Positions 1 to 4,456 of a stretch of 5,930 nucleotides of DNA are shown piece by piece (the first letter of the stretch is position 1; every line of letters starts with the position of its first letter). The notes beneath the pieces were generated by a model. The model was not told the origin of the DNA. It saw nothing but the letters and a program-made list of their open reading frames with translations, and did not search any database. The DNA lies in contig JAAZAP010000171.1 of assembly GCA_012514255.1 (NCBI GenBank), forward strand, positions 1 to 5,930, in the 5' to 3' direction. A program made the position numbers and the translations under genes. The DNA is from Bacteroidales bacterium. Its GTDB lineage: Bacteria > Bacteroidota > Bacteroidia > Bacteroidales > VadinHA17.

Positions 1-79
1 AACATTTTGTCAGCGCAGGGCTACTGAAGTGAATAGGTTGTTATCTTCGCAGATCAACACTAACAAATAATTCGGGGCT
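1..79. other. Leader region upstream of nupG, possibly with the tail of an upstream gene
   Basis: No gene can be assigned here. All three forward frames are open from the window edge for a short distance: they close at 25-27 (TGA), 30-32 (TGA) and 68-70 (TAA). The end of a preceding co-directional gene could therefore lie here, but residues this short cannot be matched to a family. The octamer TATCTTCG at 42-49 is one base off the Bacteroidota -7 consensus TAnnTTTG but has no -33 partner at the right spacing, so I do not call it a promoter. A short GGGG at 74-77 lies just before the nupG ATG and could be a weak ribosome-binding site. Confidence 0.3.
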
Positions 80-1333
80 ATGGGACTTAAAGGCCGGCTT
101 ATCATCATGAACTTCCTCCAGTTTTTTATCTGGGGGGCATGGCTGCTCACAATCGGAGCATACTGGTTTCAGAACAAGAACTGGTCAGGGACCGATTTCG
201 GGGCCATTTTCTCAACCATGGGCCTGGCATCGCTGTTCATGCCGGCCATAGCCGGCATCATTGCAGACAGGTGGGTTAATGCCGAGCGGCTTTATGGTAT
301 TTTTCACATAGCCGGAGCAATACTTCTTTCATCGTTACCGGCAATAGACAATCCGGACACCTTTTTCTGGGTTCTGCTGTTCACGATGATGTTTTACATG
401 CCCACCCTCGCACTGGCAATCACCGTGGCATACAGTTCAATGAAGAACAGCGGCATGGATATCATCAAGGATTATCCGCCGGTGAGGGTATGGGGTACAA
501 TAGGGTTCATAGTAGCACTGTGGGTTGTCAGCCTGCTTGGTTTTGAGACCTCGCCCCTGCAGTTTTACGTTGCAGCGGCCGCCTCACTGGTACTTGGTAT
601 TTATGCCTTCACCCTTCCAAAATGTCCGCCCCTTGCAAAAGGGCACAAGAAAAAGCTTGTGGAGGAGCTGGGTCTCAATGCCTTCAAGTTGTTCAAGAGC
701 ACGAAGATGGCTCTCTTTTTCATCTTCGCCATGCTCCTGGGGGCAGCCCTGCAGCTGACCAATGCATACGGTGACACTTTTCTGCATGACTTTGCAAAGA
801 TACCCGCATACAGGGAGCTGCTGGCGGTTAAGTACCCGGCAATAATCATGTCAATATCACAGATATCCGAGACCCTCTTTATCCTTACAATTCCCTTCTT
901 CCTGAAGAGGTTCGGAATAAAGAAGGTAATGCTCATGAGCATGGTGGCCTGGGTACTGCGTTTCGGCCTCTTCGGCCTTGGAAACCCGGCTGAAGGACTC
1001 TGGATGATCATTCTTTCATGCATCATCTATGGGATGGCCTTTGACTTCTTCAATATATCCGGATCTCTCTTCGTGGAGACACAGAGCACTCCTGACATAC
1101 GCGCCAGCGCCCAGGGTCTATTCATGATGATGACCAACGGCTTCGGGGCTTTCCTGGGAAGCAGGATAAGCGGTATTGTGATTGATAAATTCTTTACCCT
1201 TGACACAGGGGCGTTTGACTGGAAGGGGATCTGGTTTGCCTTTGCAGGGTACGCCCTGGTGGTTGCAGTACTCTTTGCCCTCCTCTTCAGACACAAACAC
1301 GTGCCGGAGGAGACTGCAAATATCAGTCATTGA
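80..1333 (+). CDS. nupG: Nucleoside:H+ symporter, NupG family (MFS)
   Basis: Inner-membrane permease of the major facilitator superfamily that takes up purine and pyrimidine nucleosides with protons. The 417-residue protein aligns almost without gaps, from its first residues, to E. coli NupG (418 aa) as I recall it, which fixes the ATG start. Visible family blocks are an N-terminal FLQFFIWGAW (12-21), MPTL (107-110), DYPPVRVWGTIGF (131-143), MSISQISETLFILTIPFF (257-274), FDFFNISGS (321-329) and RASAQG (341-346). Residues that I recall lining the uridine site in the E. coli structure are kept: R136, T140, F143, Q225, N228, Q261, E264, and Y317/F321 one position shifted. The acidic D322 matches E. 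coli D323. About 12 hydrophobic segments are present, with the basic central loop near 181-210. It converges on zupT with a 34-bp gap. Substrate range is inferred from the family; nucleoside specificity is likely, but which nucleosides cannot be read. Confidence 0.93.
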   Translation: MGLKGRLIIMNFLQFFIWGAWLLTIGAYWFQNKNWSGTDFGAIFSTMGLASLFMPAIAGIIADRWVNAERLYGIFHIAGAILLSSLPAIDNPDTFFWVLLFTMMFYMPTLALAITVAYSSMKNSGMDIIKDYPPVRVWGTIGFIVALWVVSLLGFETSPLQFYVAAAASLVLGIYAFTLPKCPPLAKGHKKKLVEELGLNAFKLFKSTKMALFFIFAMLLGAALQLTNAYGDTFLHDFAKIPAYRELLAVKYPAIIMSISQISETLFILTIPFFLKRFGIKKVMLMSMVAWVLRFGLFGLGNPAEGLWMIILSCIIYGMAFDFFNISGSLFVETQSTPDIRASAQGLFMMMTNGFGAFLGSRISGIVIDKFFTLDTGAFDWKGIWFAFAGYALVVAVLFALLFRHKHVPEETANISH

Positions 1334-1367
1334 CCTGTTCTGCCGACAGGTATCCGGCAGGCATCTT
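1333..1367. terminator. Interlocked inverted repeats in the nupG/zupT convergent gap, possible terminator
   Basis: Two perfect 6-bp inverted repeats interlock between the two converging stop codons. The first is ACCTGT (1333-1338) with ACAGGT (1346-1351). The second is CTGCCG (1340-1345) with CGGCAG (1355-1360), whose 5' arm lies in the loop of the first. Either hairpin could form alone, or both together as a pseudoknot. A short T-rich stretch (TCTTTTAT, 1364-1371) follows on the + strand, so the GC-rich second hairpin could be a weak intrinsic terminator for nupG. No T-tract follows it on the - strand. The repeats are seen directly; the terminator role is inferred. Confidence 0.4.
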
Positions 1368-2234
1368 TTATCCAAGCAGTATCAGGCTGAGGCCTATCAC
1401 TATCATGCCGCTGATCAGGCCGTATATTGCCACGTGGTGCTTGCCGTACTTATGGGCGGCGGGCAGCAGCTCGTCAAATGATATATAGACCATTATGCCT
1501 GCCACCATGGCAAAGACATAGCCAAGGCTCACATCGGTTTTGAAAAGGGTAAGAATGAAATAACCGGCCAGTGCACCTATCGGTTCAGAAAATCCTGACA
1601 ACACTGACCATGTCAGCGCTTTTCTTCTTGATCCGGTGGCATAGTAAACAGGTACTGAGACAGCTATTCCTTCAGGAATGTTGTGAATGGCAACGGCTAT
1701 CGCTATGCTTACTCCAACCGCTACGTCAGACATGGCTGACATGAAGGTGGCTATTCCTTCAGGGAAGTTATGAATCCCAATTGCAACAGCAGTAAACACT
1801 CCCAGTCTCATAAGCTTACGGTCCCTGACTCCTCTCCCCGCACGCCTCTGCATTCGTCTGCCCTGGCACTCAGGCTTGTCAGGATCACGCACCTCAGGAT
1901 GCATCTGTTCCACCCTCTTGAGCTCATGAGGGTTGCCCTCAGATGGCAGGATCTTATCAATGGCAGCAGAGAGCCCAATCCCTGCAACAAAAGAGAGAAA
2001 AGTAAGCCATGCAGCTGTATCATGGTCATAGGAGAGTTGCATCAGGTGTCCCGCCTCAGTCAGTATCTCAGTGAATGAGATGAATATCATCACACCGGCC
2101 GAGAAGCCGAGCGAAAATGCCAGAAAAGTAGTTTTAGTCCGTTTGGCAAAGAAGGCGATCAACCCTCCTATCCCGGTTGCAAGGCCGGCAAACAGAGTGA
2201 TGCCGAAGGCAAATAAAAGCCGGGAGCTATCCAT
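1368..2234 (-). CDS. zupT: ZIP-family divalent metal transporter (ZupT-like)
   Basis: Inner-membrane permease that imports Zn2+ and, in this family, often Fe2+, Mn2+ or other divalent metals. The 288-residue protein carries both ZIP metal-site signatures: HNFPEG at 155-160 (TM4) and HNIPEG at 184-189 (TM5), giving H155, N156, E159, H184 and E188 as expected ligands. Other ZupT blocks are FSLGFSAGVM (40-49), VPVYYATGS (194-202), SGFSEP (213-218) and VAGIMVYISFDELLP (244-258). About eight membrane segments fit. The loop between TM3 and TM4 (about 98-142) is longer and more basic than in E. coli ZupT and holds H103, H112 and C123. I chose the ATG at 2234; the codon just before it is TTG, which could only add one residue. 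The gene has its own promoter-like sequence upstream, is divergent from the J-protein gene and convergent with nupG. Metal preference cannot be read from sequence. Confidence 0.92.
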   Translation of the reverse strand: MDSSRLLFAFGITLFAGLATGIGGLIAFFAKRTKTTFLAFSLGFSAGVMIFISFTEILTEAGHLMQLSYDHDTAAWLTFLSFVAGIGLSAAIDKILPSEGNPHELKRVEQMHPEVRDPDKPECQGRRMQRRAGRGVRDRKLMRLGVFTAVAIGIHNFPEGIATFMSAMSDVAVGVSIAIAVAIHNIPEGIAVSVPVYYATGSRRKALTWSVLSGFSEPIGALAGYFILTLFKTDVSLGYVFAMVAGIMVYISFDELLPAAHKYGKHHVAIYGLISGMIVIGLSLILLG

Positions 2235-2239
2235 CAAAA

Positions 2240-2287
2240 ACCGTTATTTAGATTCATTTTAAATTGCAAATTTATAAGAATAACGGT
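2240..2287. promoter_or_regulatory. Perfect 9-bp inverted repeat bracketing the zupT -7 box (candidate operator)
   Basis: ACCGTTATT at 2240-2248 is repeated exactly in inverted form as AATAACGGT at 2279-2287, with 30 bp between. The right arm lies in the spacer between the proposed -33 and -7 boxes of zupT. The left arm lies in the predicted leader just before the start codon. Because the expected transcription start falls between the arms, they would not both be in the RNA, so a DNA operator for a dimeric or looping regulator is more likely than an RNA hairpin. A smaller palindrome, TAAATT-GCA-AATTTA (2260-2274), overlaps the -7 box. The repeats are seen directly; binding by a metal-responsive repressor is inferred, and I recognise no named operator consensus. 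Confidence 0.4.
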
Positions 2288-2296
2288 AAAAACAAC
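2267..2296 (-). promoter_or_regulatory. Bacteroidota-type promoter for zupT
   Basis: Read on the - strand, TAAATTTGC (2274 down to 2266) is an exact match to the Bacteroidota -7 consensus TAnnTTTG with the favoured trailing C. GTTG (2296-2293), holding the TTG core of the -33 element, lies 18 nt further upstream, close to the usual spacing. Transcription would begin around 2260, giving a leader of roughly 25 nt before the ATG at 2234. This is the best promoter match in the window. Confidence 0.6.
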
Positions 2297-2308
2297 GCAG
2301 GGAATATC

Positions 2309-2328
2309 AGGACTGAAAAAAAAGTCCT
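2309..2328. repeat. Small hairpin with an A-rich loop upstream of the J-protein gene
   Basis: AGGACT (2309-2314) and AGTCCT (2323-2328) form a perfect 6-bp stem around an 8-nt loop of G and seven A residues. On the + strand it ends 21 nt before the J-protein ATG and is followed by TATTTAG. It may be an mRNA leader structure or a regulator site. It resembles an intrinsic terminator only poorly, since the stem is short and no T-run follows on either strand. The repeat is seen directly and its role is unknown. Confidence 0.3.
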
Positions 2329-2349
2329 TATTTAGAATCATGTTTGGAG

Positions 2350-2943
2350 ATGAATCTCTGGGACTACTATAGAATACTCGGCATTAAGCAGGGCGCTTCC
2401 GATGAGGAGATCCGCAAAGCTTACAGGAAGAAGGCGATGGAGTATCATCCTGACCGTAATCCTTCGCCTGAGGCTCATAACATGTTCATCCGCATCACTG
2501 AGGCGTATGATTATCTGACATCACATCCTCACGGCAGGAACATTACTGAGGAAGAAGCAAGGAGAAATTACCAGGCCTGGGTTGATTACCGTCAGGCGGA
2601 AGCCCGCAAGCGTGCCGAGGCGTACGCCCGGGCGACGTATGCAGAGTTCAGAAAGAGTCCCATCTACAGGAGCACGACCCACATTGACGGTCTGATGGTG
2701 TTTCTTGGTTTCTTGCTTGGCGGCACGGTGATGTTCATGTCAGTCATTGGCTACAGGTACCGGATGCAGATAGCCACTGATCCCATGGAAGAGCCGTCAC
2801 TGGCACTGGCCGTTATCACATTCGTGATGGGTTTTGCCTATATGATCATCTCCTTTCTTTACCTGAGTGCCTGGATAGCTCAGCAGAGGAAGAGGAAAGA
2901 AATAAGAAATGACGCAAAGAAGAAAGGTAAGGAATCCGTTTGA
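2350..2943 (+). CDS. Membrane-anchored J-domain (DnaJ-like) co-chaperone
   Basis: Type III J protein of 197 residues that would recruit and stimulate DnaK (Hsp70) at the cytoplasmic face of the inner membrane. Residues 1-60 form a complete J domain: WDYYRILGI start, helix [14 protein letters not shown], the essential HPD at 33-35, and helix [14 protein letters not shown]. Residues 65-105 are a charged, probably helical linker rich in E, R, K and A. Two hydrophobic segments follow (about 113-135 and 149-177), then a basic tail ([14 protein letters not shown]), which predicts both ends in the cytoplasm. The G/F region, zinc fingers and C-terminal substrate domains of DnaJ are absent, so it is not a general DnaJ. 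I chose ATG 2350 because it opens directly onto the J domain; an in-frame TTG at 2344 would add two residues. GGAG abuts the ATG, too close for a normal Shine-Dalgarno. Its last 35 nt overlap the thioesterase gene. The client protein is unknown. Confidence 0.85.
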   Translation: MNLWDYYRILGIKQGASDEEIRKAYRKKAMEYHPDRNPSPEAHNMFIRITEAYDYLTSHPHGRNITEEEARRNYQAWVDYRQAEARKRAEAYARATYAEFRKSPIYRSTTHIDGLMVFLGFLLGGTVMFMSVIGYRYRMQIATDPMEEPSLALAVITFVMGFAYMIISFLYLSAWIAQQRKRKEIRNDAKKKGKESV

Positions 2944-3421
2944 TCCGGATCAAAACATGTGTTTCGGTTGTGGCCCGAACAACAGTGCAGGGCTGAAGCT
3001 CTCATTTGAGGAGGATGATGAGAAGATCTACGCATCATGGCAGCCGGAGATGCTTTTTCAGGGTTACATCAACGTACTCCATGGAGGTATAATTGCCACA
3101 TTACTTGACGAAGCAGCTGCCTGGTGCATCTATCTGAAAGCCGGCACTGCCGGTGTGACATCTTGTATGAGAGTGAGATACATGAAGCCTGTGCACATAA
3201 GTAAGGGGAAGGTATCAGTGGAAGCACGGCTCTTGACGCAGGGCGAAAAGAATGCCATAATAAATGCCAGGCTTTATGACGGTGAAGGAAGGCTCTGTGC
3301 CGAAGCTGATCTGGACTATTTTATTTATCCGGAAAAAATTGCCAGGACCCGTTATTACTATCCTGGCAGAGAAGCCTTCAGGTATCAATCCTTGCCGCCG
3401 GAACCACTGAGTGGTCAGTGA
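2909..3421 (+). CDS. PaaI-type hotdog-fold thioesterase
   Basis: Cytoplasmic enzyme of 170 residues, predicted to hydrolyse acyl-CoA or similar thioesters. The hotdog signature [18 protein letters not shown] (56-73) supplies the H58-G59-G60 turn at the start of the long central helix and the acidic D67/E68 expected at the active site. Following strands include the block MRVRYMKPV (87-95), typical of the family. The N-terminal segment [20 protein letters not shown] (6-25) holds a CxxC pair (C18, C21) found in a subgroup of these proteins. That segment supports the upstream ATG at 2909 over M17. The A-rich sequence GAAATAAGAAATG at the start is typical of Bacteroidota initiation. The 35-nt overlap with the J-protein gene, in a different frame, implies co-transcription and probably translational coupling. 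The 3' end overlaps tsaD tail to tail by 44 nt, and residues 145-170 ([12 protein letters not shown] onward) lie beyond the hotdog core. The acyl substrate cannot be inferred. Confidence 0.85.
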   Translation: MTQRRKVRNPFDPDQNMCFGCGPNNSAGLKLSFEEDDEKIYASWQPEMLFQGYINVLHGGIIATLLDEAAAWCIYLKAGTAGVTSCMRVRYMKPVHISKGKVSVEARLLTQGEKNAIINARLYDGEGRLCAEADLDYFIYPEKIARTRYYYPGREAFRYQSLPPEPLSGQ

Positions 3422-4403
3422 ATTCTGATCTTAGATACTTATAATAACCTGTAATACCTATCATTGCAGCATTATCAGTTGTATACCTGAGTTCAGGCAG
3501 GAAGAGGTTCCATCGTCGTCTGGCTGCTTCCCTTGATGCCGCCTGTCTCAGACCGTTGTTTGCCGAGACGCCGCCTGCGATACCGACCTCCCTTATGCCC
3601 GTTTCCTTTGATGCTCTCACCAGTTTTGCCATCAGTATCTCAATTATCGTGCGCTGAAGCGAAGCGGCAAGGTCATTGAGGTTCTTGCCGACAAAATCCG
3701 GATCCTCCGCCACTCTGTCGCGAAGGAAATAGAGGAAGCTGGTTTTCAAGCCGGAGAAACTGAAGTTCAGGCCCTGTATCCTGGGTTTGGCGAAGCTGAA
3801 GGCATCAGGATTTCCTTCAGCTGCCAGCCTGTCAATGACCGGTCCGCCGGGATAAGGAAGGCCCATCACCTTGGCGCACTTGTCAAATGCCTCACCTGCA
3901 GCATCATCAATTGTATTTCCTATGAGCTCCATGCAGAGATAGTCATGTATGACAATCAGTTGGGTGTGTCCGCCAGAGACCAGAAGGCAGAGGAAAGGAA
4001 AGCCGGGAACAGGGCTTTCTGCTCCCCGTTCCCTGGCGAAGTGTGACATGACGTGAGCCTGCAGGTGGTTCACCTCAATGAGCGGTATATTACGCGCCAG
4101 TGCGAATCCCTTGGCAAAGGAGGTCCCTACGAGGAGTGATCCCAGCAGTCCGGGACCGCGGGTAAAAGCCACGGCACTGATATCTTCGGTTTTCTTTCCG
4201 GCTGCGGCAAGGGCACGATCAACCACCGGAACTATATTTGCCTGGTGTGCCCTGGATGCCAGCTCGGGCACCACACCGCCATATTCCCTGTGCACCTCCT
4301 GGTTGGCAATCAGGTTTGAAAGGACGAATCCGTCACAGATCACCGCCGCCGAGGTGTCGTCACAGGATGATTCTATCGCGAGGATCGTAATTTCTGGTGC
4401 CAT
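3378..4403 (-). CDS. tsaD: tRNA N6-threonylcarbamoyladenosine (t6A) transferase subunit TsaD
   Basis: Universal enzyme (Kae1/Qri7/YgjD family) that transfers the threonylcarbamoyl group from TC-AMP to A37 of tRNAs reading ANN codons. In bacteria it works with TsaB, TsaE and TsaC, none of which is in this window. The 341-residue protein is full length. Visible motifs are ILAIESSCDDTSAA (7-20), GGVVPELASRAH (42-53), RGPGLLGSLLVG (82-93), the metal-site NHLQAH (112-117, with H113 and H117), LLVSGGHTQL (140-149), AAGEAFDK (168-175), the block around YPGGPVID (184-191), AGGVSANNGLR (276-285), and YTTDNAAMIG (307-316), where D310 is the third metal ligand. All catalytic residues appear intact. The ATG at 4403 begins directly before the first conserved strand and follows an A-rich leader. 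The gene is divergent from the TamB-like gene and converges into the end of the thioesterase gene. Confidence 0.97.
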   Translation of the reverse strand: MAPEITILAIESSCDDTSAAVICDGFVLSNLIANQEVHREYGGVVPELASRAHQANIVPVVDRALAAAGKKTEDISAVAFTRGPGLLGSLLVGTSFAKGFALARNIPLIEVNHLQAHVMSHFARERGAESPVPGFPFLCLLVSGGHTQLIVIHDYLCMELIGNTIDDAAGEAFDKCAKVMGLPYPGGPVIDRLAAEGNPDAFSFAKPRIQGLNFSFSGLKTSFLYFLRDRVAEDPDFVGKNLNDLAASLQRTIIEILMAKLVRASKETGIREVGIAGGVSANNGLRQAASREAARRRWNLFLPELRYTTDNAAMIGITGYYKYLRSEFTDHSVVPAARIDT

Positions 4404-4456
4404 TTTTGTATCACTCTTTTTTATAACTTCGCCTGCGGCGGGAACAGCGTTAACGG
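4404..4456. promoter_or_regulatory. Divergent intergenic region between tsaD and the TamB-like gene
   Basis: This 53-bp gap must hold, or sit between, the start signals of two divergent genes. On the - strand the tsaD start follows GATACAAAAATG, an A-rich leader. On the + strand the octamer TAACTTCG (4424-4431) is one base off the Bacteroidota -7 consensus TAnnTTTG, with TTTG (4405-4408) only 15 nt upstream, which is short spacing. The self-complementary CGTTAACG (4448-4455) lies just before the TamB ATG. A better tsaD promoter match lies inside the TamB coding start and is listed separately. No Shine-Dalgarno is evident for either gene. Confidence 0.35.

Noticed and set aside
42..49. TATCTTCG as a nupG -7 promoter box
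   Set aside because: One mismatch to TAnnTTTG and no TTTG/TTG at about 19 nt upstream; the nearest TTTG (6-9) is too far away.
601..1026. 141-codon open frame on the - strand
   Set aside because: It is antisense to the well-conserved NupG sequence and has no family resemblance.
4451..4456. TAACGG before the TamB start, shared with the zupT-side repeat (2281-2286), as a common regulator site
   Set aside because: Only six bases are shared and the flanks differ (AATAACGGT against GTTAACGGA); chance is an adequate explanation.
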